DNA from: Shewanella phaeophyticola | GTDB lineage: Bacteria; Pseudomonadota; Gammaproteobacteria; Enterobacterales; Shewanellaceae | DNA length: 64,000 nt | Direction: 5' to 3' | NCBI RefSeq assembly: GCF_025398315.1 | Contig: NZ_JAODOQ010000001.1 | Coordinates: 3,348,001 to 3,412,000 of the forward strand | Shown: one piece after another, positions 46,354 to 57,527 of the stretch | Layout of the letters: every line of letters starts with the position of its first letter | How positions within the stretch are numbered: the first letter of the stretch is position 1 | Made by a program: the position numbers and the translations under genes | The notes under the pieces: model-generated | What the model saw: only the letters and a program-made list of their open reading frames with translations | Databases searched by the model: none | Told to the model about the DNA's origin: nothing

Positions 46354-49244
46354 TTATTCGTAGTCACTGAGTGGGACGCACGAACACATCAAGTTTCGGT
46401 CGCCATAAACATCATCAATACGGTTCACCGTTGGCCAAAACTTATTTGCTTTAACCGCTGCCGTTGGGAACACGGCCACTTCACGACTGTACGGGCGTGA
46501 GTCAAACTCGGTGTCCATAATGTCTGCTAGCGTGTGCGGTGCATTGTGCAGTGGGTTGTTGTCTACTGGCCACTCACCGGCTTCTACCTTGGCGATTTCG
46601 CCGCGAATCGAAATCATGGCTTCGATGAAGCGGTCTAGCTCAACCTTAGACTCTGATTCGGTTGGCTCAATCATCAAGGTGCCCGCAACAGGGAAGCTCA
46701 TGGTTGGCGCGTGGAAACCATAGTCGTTTAGACGCTTTGCGATGTCCATTTCAGTCACGCCTGATGCTTCTTTTAGCGGGCGTAAATCGATAATGCATTC
46801 ATGGGCGACGCGATCATTTCGACCAGTGAATAATACTGGGTAATGGGCTGATAACTTTTTCATGATGTAGTTAGCGTTTAGCAAGGCCGTTTGGGTTGAT
46901 TGCTTAATGCCTTTAGTGCCTAACAGCTTAATGTACATCCAGCTGATTGGCAGGATGCTCGCACTACCGTAAGGTGCGGCAGATACCGCGCCGTTATGGT
47001 CGCTTTCGCGGCCAGGCTTAACCACTACGTGGCCGGCAACAAATGGCGCAAGGTGCTTTTTAATACCAATAGAGCCCATACCTGAACCACCGCCGCCATG
47101 CGGAATAGCAAAGGTTTTGTGCAAGTTTAAGTGCGATACGTCGGCGCCAATAAAGCCTGGTGATGTTAAACCAACCTGTGCGTTCATGTTGGCGCCGTCT
47201 AGGTACACTTGGCCGCCATATTGATGGACGATTTCGCATACTTCACGGATTGATTCTTCGTACACACCGTGGGTCGATGGGTAGGTGATCATGATGCACG
47301 ATAAGCTGTCAGCTAACTCTGACGCTTTTGCGCGTAAGTCTTCTAAATCAACGTTACCTTGTTTGTCACAAGCAGTTACCACCACTTTCATGCCGGCAAG
47401 TTGTGCCGATGCTGGGTTGGTGCCGTGAGCAGATTGCGGGATTAAGCAAATGTTACGATGTGCATCGCCGCGAGACTCGTGGTATTTCTTAATGGCGAGC
47501 AAGCCTGCGTATTCGCCTTGTGCACCTGAGTTTGGTTGAATACACACGGCATCGTAACCAGTAATTTTTACTAAAAACTCAGATAACTCATTAATTAACT
47601 TCGTGTAACCTTGTGCCTGTTCGAGCGGGCAGAATGGGTGCATGTTGGCAAATTCTGGCCAGCTCACAGGTAGCATTTCTACGGCGGCGTTAAGCTTCAT
47701 GGTGCATGAGCCTAACGAAATCATTGAGTGGTTTAGGGCTAAATCTTTGTTTTCGAGACGCTTAATATAACGCATCATCTCGGTTTCGCTCTGGTAGCGA
47801 TTAAACGTTGGGTGAGTTAATACTGCATCTTGACGCTCGAGCGCCTGCGGAATTGACTGGCTGCCATTCGCAACGATGTCGGCATCGAGAGCAGCTACGT
47901 CTAAACCATGACCTGCACCTAAAATCACCTCAAACAATACCGCGATGTCTTCACGAATGGTGGTTTCATCTAGGCTGATACCTACTAAGCCATCGGCATC
48001 GACACGTAAGTTAATTTGTGCGGCTAATGCACGGGCATTAATGGCTGCAACATCAACATCTTTAAGGGTGATAGTGTCAAACCAGGTGTTGTTAACTAGG
48101 TTAACGCCTTTAGCTTGTAAGCCCGCCGCTAAAATATCCGTTAAACGGTTAATGCGTGATGCTATGGTTTTTAAGCCTTGTGCATCATGGAATACTGCAT
48201 AAAACGAGGCCATGTTGGCTAATAAAATCTGCGCGGTACAAATGTTTGAGTTAGCTTTTTCGCGGCGAATATGTTGTTCGCGCGTTTGCATGGCCATACG
48301 TAAGGCTTTGTTACCACGGGTGTCTTTAGACACACCAATAATACGACCTGGCATTGAGCGTTTGTGTTCGTCACGGGCAACAAAGAAGGCAGCATGTGAT
48401 TCGCCGTATCCCATTGGTACACCAAAACGTTGCGCACTACCAAATACCACGTCTGCGCCCATTGCGCCCGGCGACTTAAGTAATAATAGCGACATGATGT
48501 CGGCAGCAACGGTGACAACCACTTTGTTGTCACGTAATGTGGCAAACAGTTCTGAGTAATCGGTAATTTGGCCGTAGCGGTTACTGTACTGGAATAACGC
48601 GCCAAACAGTTCGTAGTTTACGGCTTCATTGGCTGGTAGCAACAACCACTTCAAACCCAAAGCATTCTGCACGGGTTTTCACTACGTCTAGGGTTTGCGG
48701 AAATACGTCGTCTGCCACAAAGAAGATGTTGGCTTTTTTGGCTTTAGACACGCGCTTAGCCAGCGCCATGGCTTCTGCAGCTGCGGTGGCTTCGTCTAGT
48801 AATGACGCTGATGCAAGGTCAAGACCGGTTAGAGTCCATCGACACTTGTTGGAAGTTTAAAATGGCTTCAAGACGACCTTGAGCGATTTCAGGCTGGTAT
48901 GGCGTGTACGCGGTGTACCAACCTGGGTTTTCAAACACGTTACGCAAAATGACATTAGGTACTTGCACGCCGTAATAGCCCATACCGATATAGCTTTTAA
49001 ACACTTTGTTTTGATCTGCTATGTTACGGATATAAGCGATACCTTCGGCTTCGCCGCATGAATCACCAATAGTGAGGTCTTGCGGAAGAAGAATTTTACC
49101 AGGTACCGTTTGAGCGGTGAGATCGTCGAGTGACTCAGCACCAACAAAGTTGAGCATATCTTGCTGTTGCTCTGCATTTGGGCCGATGTGACGAGTCAGG
49201 AAAAGTTCGTGCTGTTCTAGTTGTGTCAGGGTTTGCTTGGTCAT
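46354..49244 (-). pseudogene. gcvP: glycine dehydrogenase (P protein), two frameshifts
   Basis: The P protein of the glycine cleavage system decarboxylates glycine and loads the aminomethyl group on GcvH. Removing one base near 48834 ([18 protein letters not shown]) and one near 48637 ([15 protein letters not shown]) restores a protein of 962 residues, the length expected for single-chain GcvP. The PLP lysine is in [13 protein letters not shown] and the Gly-rich loop is intact. Both lesions are +1 and within 200 bp. Because gcvT and gcvH are intact and the rest of gcvP is perfect, sequencing error seems more likely than loss. It is last in the gcvTHP operon. Confidence 0.9.
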
Positions 49245-49437
49245 GATAAACCTTGTTCCAAATTGACCAGTTAAGGCGGTAGGGCACAGAACTGGAAAAG
49301 GGTGAAAACGTATAATACGTGTCTAACCCGTTAAGGGTTTATATGCAGCACAATTGCCCTTGGCTTATCGCTGCCAAAGGTGCAATAACGCGGCAATTGC
49401 CAGTCTCTTTCGCTAAACGGTAAAGTTACATAGCAAA

Positions 49438-49457
49438 GAAGCTCCCTAGGGAGCTTC
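49438..49457 (-). terminator. hairpin between gcvH and gcvP
   Basis: GAAGCTCC and GGAGCTTC around CTAG give a perfect 20-bp palindrome, 14 bp after the gcvH stop. The T-run is short, so it may partly terminate or stabilise the gcvTH message and lower gcvP expression. Confidence 0.55.
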
Positions 49458-49470
49458 CTGTGGTTGGCGA

Positions 49471-49860
49471 TTATTCTTCGTCAATCACTTCTTGATAACC
49501 GTCTGCATCAAGTAATGCATCAACGTCTGATTCATCAGATGGCATTACACGAAAGAACCAACCGTCGCCGTAAGCGTCGCTGTTGACTAACTCTGGAGAG
49601 TCTTCTAATGCTTCATTTACGGCAATCACGTCACCAGAAATAGGTGCATAGATGTCTGATGCGGCTTTAACAGATTCAGCCACTGCACAGTCTTCACCAG
49701 CAGTTACTGTGTCGCCTACTTCTGGTAATTCGACAAATACCATATCGCCAAGAAGCTCTTGAGCATGCTCAGTGATACCTACTGTGTAGCTACCGTCTGC
49801 TTCTTTACGGATCCATTCGTGCGAAGATGCATATTTCAAGTCTGCTGGAATTGTGCTCAT
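49471..49860 (-). CDS. gcvH: glycine cleavage system H protein
   Basis: A 129-residue lipoyl-carrier protein that shuttles the aminomethyl intermediate between P, T and L proteins. The lipoylated lysine is K65 in AESVKAAS. Size and the [19 protein letters not shown] opening fit the family fully. AAGGAAC precedes the start. It lies between gcvT and gcvP in the leftward operon. Confidence 0.98.
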   Translation of the reverse strand: MSTIPADLKYASSHEWIRKEADGSYTVGITEHAQELLGDMVFVELPEVGDTVTAGEDCAVAESVKAASDIYAPISGDVIAVNEALEDSPELVNSDAYGDGWFFRVMPSDESDVDALLDADGYQEVIDEE

Positions 49861-50040
49861 TGTTGTTGTTCCTTAATCTGATGTTCTAGTTCTTAATCAA
49901 TAAATTCTTTTGGGGTAAACGACAACCCGACTTTAGTGAAAAGTGTGCTGCGATGTTTGATCCATTTTGAATGTCAGCGCTGTTGATAATAATCAATATT
50001 TGCTGACAAGCAAACGTTGTAAACATGCAATTACTTTACA

Positions 50041-51135
50041 TTAAAAGGCTTGTTTACCGTTACGCACAAAACTCGGGGCGATAACTTTAACCGCAACACG
50101 CTTTTTACGCATTTCAACTTCGGCTGTTGCACCCACGCCTGCAGGCACACGAGCCATTGCAATTGAGTAACCTAGGGTTGGCGAAAACGAACCGCTAGTA
50201 ATAACACCTTGATGCTCTACGCCGTTTGCGTCGGTGAAAAACACCGCCATGTCGTGGCGTAACACACCCTTTTGTTCCATAACTAGGCCAACTAATTTAT
50301 CTGTGCCAGCAGCTTTGATTGCAGTAAGTGCCTCGCGGCCAATAAAGTTACGATCGCTTGGCTCCCATGCCACGGTCCAACCCATGTTGGCGGCTAATGG
50401 ATTAATTGACTCATCCATGTCTTGACCGTAAAGGTTCATGCCTGCTTCTAAACGTAAGGTGTCGCGTGCACCTAGGCCACATGGCTTAACACCTGTGTCT
50501 AATAATGCTTGCCATAAGGCTTCGGCTTCGGCTTCTGGAACAATGATTTCGTAGCCTGCTTCGCCGGTGTAACCGGTTGTGGCAATAAATAGGCTGCCTG
50601 ATTGCACACCAAAAAATGGTTTCATGCCGTCTACGGCTGCGTTTTGGTCGGCGCTGAATACCTGTGCGGCTTTGGCTTTAGCGTTAGAGTCTTGAACTGC
50701 AATCATGGCAAGCTCTGGGCGCTCGGTAACCACAACATCAAACGCAGCGGCTTGTTTGTTGATCCATGCTAAGTCTTTGTCGCGTGTGGCTGAGTTAACC
50801 ACAACACGGTAATGGGTGTCGGTGAGGTAATAGGTAATAAGGTCGTCGATGATGCCAGCGCTTTCGTCTAGCATGCCACCGTAAAGGGCTTTGCCTGGTA
50901 CGGTGAGTTTGGCAACATCGTTAGCAAGTAACTTACGTAAAAAGGCACAAGCCTCGCTGCCGGTTACGTCAACGACGGTCATGTGCGATACGTCGAACAT
51001 GCCCGCATCTTGACGCACTGCATGGTGTTCTTCGATTTGAGAGCCGTAATTAATTGGCATTTCCCAACCGTGAAAATCAACCATTTTGGCTTTTGATTCT
51101 AAATGCTTGTTAAAAAGTACAGTTTTGCTAGCCAT
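50041..51135 (-). CDS. gcvT: aminomethyltransferase (T protein)
   Basis: A 364-residue folate-binding T protein that releases ammonia from the H-bound intermediate and forms 5,10-methylenetetrahydrofolate. Characteristic blocks are [39 protein letters not shown] and [22 protein letters not shown], the last with the catalytic Asp region. It is the first gene of the gcv operon. Nothing resembling the tandem glycine riboswitch is seen in its leader. Confidence 0.98.
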   Translation of the reverse strand: MASKTVLFNKHLESKAKMVDFHGWEMPINYGSQIEEHHAVRQDAGMFDVSHMTVVDVTGSEACAFLRKLLANDVAKLTVPGKALYGGMLDESAGIIDDLITYYLTDTHYRVVVNSATRDKDLAWINKQAAAFDVVVTERPELAMIAVQDSNAKAKAAQVFSADQNAAVDGMKPFFGVQSGSLFIATTGYTGEAGYEIIVPEAEAEALWQALLDTGVKPCGLGARDTLRLEAGMNLYGQDMDESINPLAANMGWTVAWEPSDRNFIGREALTAIKAAGTDKLVGLVMEQKGVLRHDMAVFFTDANGVEHQGVITSGSFSPTLGYSIAMARVPAGVGATAEVEMRKKRVAVKVIAPSFVRNGKQAF

Positions 51136-51192
51136 TATTATCCCTTTTTTTGAGGCCTTTCATATGTAGGTCTTTGATAAAATGCGCTGAAA

Positions 51193-51225
51193 ATTATACT
51201 CCGCAGACTTGTTTTGTATACAAAA
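51193..51225 (-). promoter_or_regulatory. gcvT promoter with palindrome
   Basis: On the minus strand a TATAAT (complement of 51193-51198) lies about 57 bp upstream of gcvT. The palindrome TTTTGTATACAAAA (51212-51225) covers the place of the -35 element, so a bound regulator would block RNA polymerase. The regulator is unknown. Confidence 0.55.
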
Positions 51226-51356
51226 AAATTTTCTAATCCGAGCGTAATCGCATTAGTTTAGCTAATCCATTGTTGTTATTTTTGTTACACATGCTTTTTA
51301 CAATAAAATGACTGATTTAACTGTATTGTCTGATATTAAACAAGTTTCTATATTAG

Positions 51357-52586
51357 CTAAGGTGAAATTGGCTCACGACAAAGTTTAGGTAATGTCATTT
51401 TATTACCTATTGCCTGTCTGATGAACACTGTTTTCAGCCCAGCAACATTATCAACTAGGGTCAGACCGATATCGCGAATGGCTTTTTTAAGTGGATTGCT
51501 GCCGGCAAACAGTCTTTTGAAGCCTTCCATGGTGGCAATCATCTCCATGGCGTCGGCTTTACGCCAACGTTCAAGTGCCCGTAAATGGCTATATTCGCCT
51601 AAATCTTTGCCTTGTTCGTGCAGTTCACTAAAGGTGTCGACAATGCAGGCAGCGTCTAAAAAACCAAGGTTTACGCCTTGGCCGGCAAGCGGATGAATGG
51701 TATGTGCAGCATCACCTGCTAAGACCAAACGATGGCGAGCAAAGTGACGCGCATAACGCATGCGCAGTGGGAATGATTGGCGCTCGCTTTCAACCTGACA
51801 CACTCCTAAACGGCCATCGAGTGCCGCAGTTAATGCCTTGCCAAATTCAACATCATCTAGGGCTTGCAGGTGTTCAGCTTGTTCCGGTGACACTGACCAT
51901 ACGATTGAGCATAAGTTATCTTCATACAGCGGTAACATGGCTAATGGGCCGCCGGGTAAAAAGGCTTGTCTGGCGGTAGCATCATGAGCGAGTTCAGTGC
52001 GCACGGTTGCCACTATGGCGTGGTGGCCGTAGTCCCAAAATGTTAATGGAATACTACATTGTTGGCGTACCCACGAATTGGCACCGTCTGCGGCGACCAC
52101 AACGGCGGCACTGACGTTATCGCCATTAGCAAGTGTGAGCCAGGCTTCGCGCTCGCCAAAGGCGACACGCTCGAGACGCTGGCCTTCAAGGTGGGTTAGA
52201 TTGCTGATTTCGCTGGCGCGTTTGGCCAGCGCGAAGCTAATGGCGTCGTTCTCAATAATCGAACCCAAATAGGTTTCACTAATGCTGTGAGCATCAAATT
52301 CAATTTTGCCTAAGCCATCTTTGTCCCACACTGACATTTTTTGATATGGGCTAATGCGGCTGTCGTCGAGGTATTGCCATGCACCAAGGTTTTCCAGCAG
52401 TTGCTGGCTAGCTTTGTTAATGGCGCTAACGCGTAATTTAGGCTCACCACTGACGGCTTGGGTTGTGCCTGCGTCGATCACCACCACTTTAAGGTCTGCA
52501 TTAGCTAAACCAATGGCGGTTGCAAGCCCGACCATACCCCCGCCAACAATGGCTACATCATATGTTTGGGTTGAAAACATGGACAA
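51357..52586 (-). CDS. ubiI: 2-polyprenylphenol 6-hydroxylase family FAD monooxygenase UbiI
   Basis: A 409-residue UbiH/UbiF/VisC-type flavoprotein monooxygenase. The FAD fold begins DVAIVGGGMVGLATAIGLA (9-27), the DG motif region is VVAADGANSWVR, and the second FAD motif is GDAAHTIHPLAGQGVNLG. It hydroxylates the ring in ubiquinone synthesis. The assignment as UbiI rests on its place next to ubiH and before gcvT, as in E. coli. It starts 18 bp after ubiH. Confidence 0.9.
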   Translation of the reverse strand: MSMFSTQTYDVAIVGGGMVGLATAIGLANADLKVVVIDAGTTQAVSGEPKLRVSAINKASQQLLENLGAWQYLDDSRISPYQKMSVWDKDGLGKIEFDAHSISETYLGSIIENDAISFALAKRASEISNLTHLEGQRLERVAFGEREAWLTLANGDNVSAAVVVAADGANSWVRQQCSIPLTFWDYGHHAIVATVRTELAHDATARQAFLPGGPLAMLPLYEDNLCSIVWSVSPEQAEHLQALDDVEFGKALTAALDGRLGVCQVESERQSFPLRMRYARHFARHRLVLAGDAAHTIHPLAGQGVNLGFLDAACIVDTFSELHEQGKDLGEYSHLRALERWRKADAMEMIATMEGFKRLFAGSNPLKKAIRDIGLTLVDNVAGLKTVFIRQAIGNKMTLPKLCREPISP

Positions 52587-52604
52587 TCCTTAGCATAAAA
52601 AGAG

Positions 52605-53908
52605 TTAGCGCCAACCCATTGCGGTTTGGGCAACGGGACGCTTTAATGGCGGCAGCCACGACAATAACCGGAGGCCAATACTACGCCCGGCAACTAACGG
52701 CCAATATTGATTAGAAAAACCGCGGACTAAAAATTCGATGTTACCCAAGGTGCTGTCGCGATCTTGTTGGCGAGCAGCCAAATACTGATGTACTAACGCA
52801 CTACTACCCACATCAACTGCACCTTGTTGTGTAAACGCTTGCTCTATCACATCTAACAAGCCCACCACATCACGCAGGCCAAGGTTAAAACCTTGTCCTG
52901 CAATAGGGTGCAAGGTTTGTGCAGCATTACCAACAAACACACAACGGTGATATATCGGCCTTGCCATGTAAGACAAGGTAAGCGGATAACTGACACGTTG
53001 GCCAACATCAACAAACCGGCCGACTCTATGGCCAAAGGCGAGTTGTAATGCGGCTAAAAATTCGCTTTTATCGGCATTTTTTAAATCATCCGCTTGCGCT
53101 GGCGGCAATGCCCACACTAGCGAATAACGCGACAGCCCTTTGATAGATTCTTTTAATTGCGCTGACGGCTCTTTTAATTGGGTTAAGGACTCTTTGGCTT
53201 GCATCGTTGATGTTGCCATGTTTTGCATAGGCAGTAATGCAAGTGGCTCGTTTGGGTAAAGCGCTCATACGCCCAATGTTGATGAGGTTGATTGGTGGTA
53301 ACATTAGCAACGATGGCCGTTTGTTGAAAATCGACTTGCTCTGTGGTTTGGCCTAAATGCTGACGTACCACTGAGTGTGCACCGTCTGCGGCCACCAGCA
53401 ATTGACAATGCAGCTGACTGCCGTCATCTAACGACAACATATGGCCATCTTGTTGTGCCTGTAAATCGGTGACTTTAGCGGGGCAATATACTTGTACTGA
53501 CGACTTAGCCAGTTCATCAAACAATACGCTTCCGACTTTAGCCAGTTCAACCACCTGACCTAGCGCGTCTAAGCCTAATGGCTTAGCATTTAGCTCGGTC
53601 ATACCAAAGTGGCCGCGATCAGACACATGGATATTTTCAATTGGCGTGCCTAAATGTTTGAGCTTTGGCCAAATACCTAGACGGCTTAACTCAAAAATAG
53701 AGCCATGCGCAATCGCAATGGAGCGAGCATCGAACCCAGGATGTTTATTGTCAGCAACATGGGCTTCAATTAAGGCAATACGAAGCGGACGAGCCAAAGT
53801 GGTAGATAACTTGGCTAACCCTAAGGCTAATGTTGCTCCCGCCATCGCACCACCGACAATAGCAATGTCGACGGCTTGAGCTTGAGTTGAATTGTGTACT
53901 GTGGTCAT
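52605..53908 (-). pseudogene. ubiH: 2-octaprenyl-6-methoxyphenol hydroxylase, frameshifted
   Basis: A UbiH-type FAD monooxygenase. The N-terminal part has DIAIVGGAMAGATLALGLAKL and VAADGAHSVVRQHLG; the C-terminal part has VGNAAQTLHPIAGQGFNLGLRDV. The frame is lost near 53244-53247, in what should read ERFTQTSPLALLPMQ; a single missing base accounts for it and restores about 434 residues. The enzyme adds the C6 hydroxyl in aerobic ubiquinone synthesis. This is a core gene, so a sequencing error is likely. It follows ygfB by 30 bp and precedes ubiI. Confidence 0.88.
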
Positions 53909-53938
53909 ACGCTGCGCCGCGGCTAATACCGATAAAAA

Positions 53939-54514
53939 TTAATGAATAGTTGATGATTTGTCGGTGTCATTTAATGGCATGTCTAGGCCAAACTCTGAGT
54001 AGCATAAAATGGCCGACATTCTGACAAACTCTTGCAGTTCAATATATGCAGTTTCTGACTCATCATCATCACCAACATCAAACTCAACCTGGGCGATTTC
54101 AGCTAAGTCTTTAATCACTTCACGTACATCAGGTGATGCTTTTGCCAGTTCTGGCTGAATAATAGCGATGCCAGTTAAAAAGCTTTGGATCCATAGTGCT
54201 AACGCTTCAACACGTTGACTCAGTGAAACTTCTTCTTCTGGCAATAATAAGGTAAAGCCAAATTCAAAATCAGCCAAACGGGCTACAGTGTCTTGATAAA
54301 GCTCAGTAATTAAATGCTGTAAATTATGTTCTAAGGCTTGGCCGTCGTTCATTAGCTCAACCAATGGTTTTAGCCACGCCATATGGTCTTGTTTTACGCC
54401 ACCACAAATTAGCCCAACAAGTGCGCCGTGCACTTCTACGGGGTGCTGACCAATTTCGGCCGCATCTAAGGCTTGTTTAAGTTTTTCGATACATAACGAA
54501 GGTGGGGTTGCCAT
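53939..54514 (-). CDS. ygfB: UPF0149 family protein YgfB
   Basis: A 191-residue, mostly helical acidic protein of the UPF0149/YgfB-YecA family, recognised by VHGALVGLICGG near the start, LALWIQSFLTGIAI in the middle and the final LCYSEFGLDMPLN block. It is a small cytoplasmic protein reported in Pseudomonas to interfere with antitermination. In E. coli the order is ygfB-pepP-ubiH; here pepP is missing between ygfB and ubiH. It is first in this leftward ubi-related operon. Confidence 0.9.
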   Translation of the reverse strand: MATPPSLCIEKLKQALDAAEIGQHPVEVHGALVGLICGGVKQDHMAWLKPLVELMNDGQALEHNLQHLITELYQDTVARLADFEFGFTLLLPEEEVSLSQRVEALALWIQSFLTGIAIIQPELAKASPDVREVIKDLAEIAQVEFDVGDDDESETAYIELQEFVRMSAILCYSEFGLDMPLNDTDKSSTIH

Positions 54515-54749
54515 GGTTTTTTCCTAATAGCGCGATATCAGTCTCAATGCTAGCAGAGTTACTATGATGCTCCAAATACTAGCGCGAGTTGTGCTCAAAT
54601 TTGTGAATAGTAATGCCAATCTGCATCAGTGATTGCAGGCGATTTGTTCACTCAAACAGCAAATAGTTAAAAACCCTTGTTGTTGCCTTGCGCTTTTAAA
54701 TTCAGCCCTATATAGTTCGCGAACTGACTAAGGGATCTGAGGCGACATT

Positions 54750-55058
54750 ATGAGTAACAGTGCTGTTGAAATTACCCTTTTGGGACGCACCTACTCTATC
54801 GCATGTCCAAAAGGACGAGAAGATGCCCTACGGACTGTGGCCAGAGAAGTTGAAAGCCAACTGACCACTTTAAAGTCGCGTACTAACAATTTAAGCCGTG
54901 AAGAATTAGCCATTATGGCGGCACTGAACATTGGCAATGAATTGTTTGAAGAAAAACAAAAAAATAAGCAATATATGGCGCAAATGGACGAGCGTATTTC
55001 GTTATTACAAGCAACATTAGAAACATCGTTGGTTGAACGAAGCCGCAAGGATGACTAA
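54750..55058 (+). CDS. zapA: cell division protein ZapA
   Basis: A 102-residue FtsZ-ring-associated protein. The N-terminal head has VEITLLGRTYSIACPKGREDALRTVAREV and the C-terminal part is a coiled coil (LSREELAIMAALNIGNELFEEKQKNKQYMAQMDERISLLQATLE). It cross-links FtsZ filaments at midcell. It lies directly upstream of the 6S RNA gene, the conserved order in gammaproteobacteria. The 235-bp space to ygfB holds the divergent promoters. Confidence 0.95.
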   Translation: MSNSAVEITLLGRTYSIACPKGREDALRTVAREVESQLTTLKSRTNNLSREELAIMAALNIGNELFEEKQKNKQYMAQMDERISLLQATLETSLVERSRKDD

Positions 55059-55104
55059 ACTAAGAATTCAGGATTAAGTTAAACATGACTTAATTCTACC
55101 CTGT

Positions 55105-55288
55105 TTTGCTCCCTGGGATATGCGCGAGTTGGCTATGTCCCTGTGCCGATACTTACAAACCCAGGGTGAATGCTTTTGTTGACATTGTGCATGCTCGGCT
55201 CGTACCGAGAAGCCTTAGGAAATGAACGTTTACCCGCCTTGAACCTACGGTTCAAGGGCTACGCCGGCAGCGGTATTTTGGGGAGCAT
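55105..55288 (+). ncRNA. ssrS: 6S RNA
   Basis: Between zapA and fau, the position of ssrS in gammaproteobacteria. The ends pair (GCTCCC near 55108 with GGGAGC at 55281). The inside contains GCATGCTCGGCTCGTACCGA and GAGAAGCCTTA, followed by CCTTGAACC and GGTTCAAGG, all closely matching the E. coli 6S RNA core. It forms a promoter-like bubble that binds sigma-70 RNA polymerase in stationary phase. Ends are approximate to a few bases. Confidence 0.92.
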
Positions 55289-55297
55289 CCTAATTTT

Positions 55298-55993
55298 ATG
55301 ACCATCACACGTTTTATGACTAACACAGACAACCGTCCGGTTACGTCAACCTCTTCGGCAAGTATTAGCTATTTTGCCAGCCCTTCTGAGTTACAAGAGC
55401 CGCTGTTTGATAGTACCAACATGAGCCGCGATAATATTCGCCGCCATGTTAGGCAAGAGCGCAACAGTTTATCCACTGAAGAACAAAGCCAATTATCATT
55501 AATCGCTAGTAGGCATATGCTGGCTGAAATCCAGACACAATCAGCACAACATGTGGCAGTGTATTTAACCCATGACGGCGAATTAGCCACGCAAAAATTG
55601 ATTGATGCGCTGTGGGAATTAAACATCAATGTTTATTTGCCGCTTATCCATCCATTTTGTAAAGGCCATTTGTTGTTTGTGCGTTATACACGTGACTCGG
55701 TGATGGTTAAAAACCAATACGGTATTAGCGAACCTAAACTCAATGTGCAGCATGTGATCACCGTTGAGCAACTCGATATGATTATCACGCCTATGGTGGC
55801 ATTTGATGCACATGGAAACCGGATGGGAATGGGCGGTGGCTACTACGACCGCACTTTGTCGCAAGTGGTAAACAACAAACCGTTAGCCGTTGGTTTTGCC
55901 CACGACTGTCAAGAAGTGAGTCAGGTGCCTACCGACTTTTGGGATGTGCCATTGCCAGTGATTATTACCCCAACGAGACGATTAGCTATTTAA
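55298..55993 (+). CDS. fau: 5-formyltetrahydrofolate cyclo-ligase
   Basis: A 231-residue protein (or about 190 if translation begins at ATG 55421). It has the family blocks MSRDNIRRHVRQERNSL, VAVYLTHDGELATQKLIDALWE, and the nucleotide-binding DAHGNRMGMGGGYYDRTL. It converts 5-formyltetrahydrofolate to 5,10-methenyltetrahydrofolate using ATP. It follows 6S RNA, with which it is usually co-transcribed. The N-terminal 41 residues are not conserved in the family, so the start is uncertain. Confidence 0.92.
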   Translation: MTITRFMTNTDNRPVTSTSSASISYFASPSELQEPLFDSTNMSRDNIRRHVRQERNSLSTEEQSQLSLIASRHMLAEIQTQSAQHVAVYLTHDGELATQKLIDALWELNINVYLPLIHPFCKGHLLFVRYTRDSVMVKNQYGISEPKLNVQHVITVEQLDMIITPMVAFDAHGNRMGMGGGYYDRTLSQVVNNKPLAVGFAHDCQEVSQVPTDFWDVPLPVIITPTRRLAI

Positions 55994-56013
55994 AATAGCT
56001 ACCTATTCGTAAT

Positions 56014-56052
56014 AAAAAGCCCCATCAATAAACGCTATTGATGGGGCTTTTT
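56014..56052. terminator. bidirectional intrinsic terminator
   Basis: AAAAAGCCCCATCAATA (56014-56030) and TATTGATGGGGCTTTTT (56036-56052) form a perfect 17-bp stem with a 5-nt loop. It has T-runs on both strands and serves fau and the convergent metY gene. Confidence 0.95.
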
Positions 56053-56066
56053 AGTTAAAAATGGGC

Positions 56067-57374
56067 TTACACAATTGCCTTATCAAGTGCCTGGCTGACA
56101 TCAGCAATAATATCGTCGATATGCTCAATACCTACAGAAATACGCACGAGATCTTCTGATACACCGGCTTTGGCAAGCTCTGCACCACTGAGTTGGCGAT
56201 GAGTGGTACTGGCAGGGTGACAAGCTAGCGATTTAGCGTCACCAATGTTAACTAAACGCAGCACCATTTGCAGGGCATCAATAAACTTACCGCCGGCAAT
56301 TTTGCCCGCTTCTGCATTAGCAGATTTAATCCCAAAGCTGATAATACCAGACGCTTTACCGCCGGTGATTTTTTGGCATGTGGCATTGTATGGGCTGTCT
56401 GGCAGAGCTGCGTAATTGACCCAGCTAACACTTGGGTGTTTTTGTAAAAACTCAGCAAGCGCAAGGGCATTACTGCAATGGCGTTCCATACGCAGGCTAA
56501 GCGTTTCGAGCCCTTGTAGTAGCAAAAATGCACTTTGTGGCGACAAGGCTGCACCGGTATTACGCAGTGGCACGACACGACAACGGCCAATGTAAGCTGC
56601 TGGACCAAAGGCGTCGGTGTACACCACGCCGTGATAAGATGGGTCGGGCTCATTGAGGATTGCAAAGCGTTCTTTATTAGCAACCCAATCAAACTTACCT
56701 GAGTCAATAATCACCCCACCAATGGTGGTGCCGTGACCGCCAATGTATTTGGTCAATGAATGGATAACAATATCGGCGCCGTGATCAAACGCGCGGCACA
56801 ATACCGGTGTCGCCACAGTATTATCAACAATCAGTGGTACCCCATGTTTATGGGCAATATCAGCCAAACGCTGTAAATCGACGATGTTACCAGCAGGGTT
56901 ACCAATCGATTCACAAAATAGCGCTTTAGTTTTATCGTCAATTAATGCATCTAAACCGTCAAAGTCATCAAACGCTGCCATACGCACTTCAACGCCCTGG
57001 CGCGGCAGCGTATGGGCAAATAAGTTATAGGTGCCGCCATACAATTGGCTAGTGCTAACAATGTTGTCGCCTACTTGGGTGAGAGCTTGAATCGCATAGG
57101 TGATCGCAGCCATACCCGATGCCACTGCAAGTGCCCCAATACCGCCTTCGATAGCCGCTAAGCGTTGCTCTAACACACTGGTGGTTGGGTTCATAATACG
57201 GGTATAAATATTACCAGCGACTTTGAGGTCGAATAGATCTGCGCCATGCTGGGTATCGTCAAAGGTGTACGAGGTGGTTTGGTAAATCGGCACTGCCGCA
57301 GCTTTAGTCGTAGCTTCTGACTCGTAGCCATAATGTAATGCCAGTGATTCCAGTTTCATGTTTTCTGCAGACAT
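56067..57374 (-). CDS. metY: O-acetylhomoserine sulfhydrylase
   Basis: A 435-residue PLP enzyme of the Cys/Met metabolism fold type I. Recognisable blocks are IYQTTSYTFDDTQHGADLFDL, GNIYTRIMNPTTSVLEQRLAAIEGG, VDNTVATP and the PLP lysine K209 in IHSLTKYIGGHGT. The length and the ADLF insertion separate it from cystathionine gamma-synthase. It makes homocysteine from O-acetylhomoserine and sulfide. It is transcribed alone. Confidence 0.9.
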   Translation of the reverse strand: MSAENMKLESLALHYGYESEATTKAAAVPIYQTTSYTFDDTQHGADLFDLKVAGNIYTRIMNPTTSVLEQRLAAIEGGIGALAVASGMAAITYAIQALTQVGDNIVSTSQLYGGTYNLFAHTLPRQGVEVRMAAFDDFDGLDALIDDKTKALFCESIGNPAGNIVDLQRLADIAHKHGVPLIVDNTVATPVLCRAFDHGADIVIHSLTKYIGGHGTTIGGVIIDSGKFDWVANKERFAILNEPDPSYHGVVYTDAFGPAAYIGRCRVVPLRNTGAALSPQSAFLLLQGLETLSLRMERHCSNALALAEFLQKHPSVSWVNYAALPDSPYNATCQKITGGKASGIISFGIKSANAEAGKIAGGKFIDALQMVLRLVNIGDAKSLACHPASTTHRQLSGAELAKAGVSEDLVRISVGIEHIDDIIADVSQALDKAIV

Positions 57375-57527
57375 AGCGACTTTCCTTGGGGGTAATTAAC
57401 TGTGGTGATATTGATTAATATCCACACTAGCAACTAGCCATCTAGAAGTCTATAACAAGTTGCAGCGAAATGATGATTTACATATCGCAGCAACTTGTTT
57501 CTTACTCTTTTTATGGATGAGTAAAAC

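Noticed and set aside
51136..51356. Glycine riboswitch upstream of gcvT
   Set aside because: The leader lacks the conserved tandem glycine aptamer core sequences; only a promoter and a palindrome are visible.
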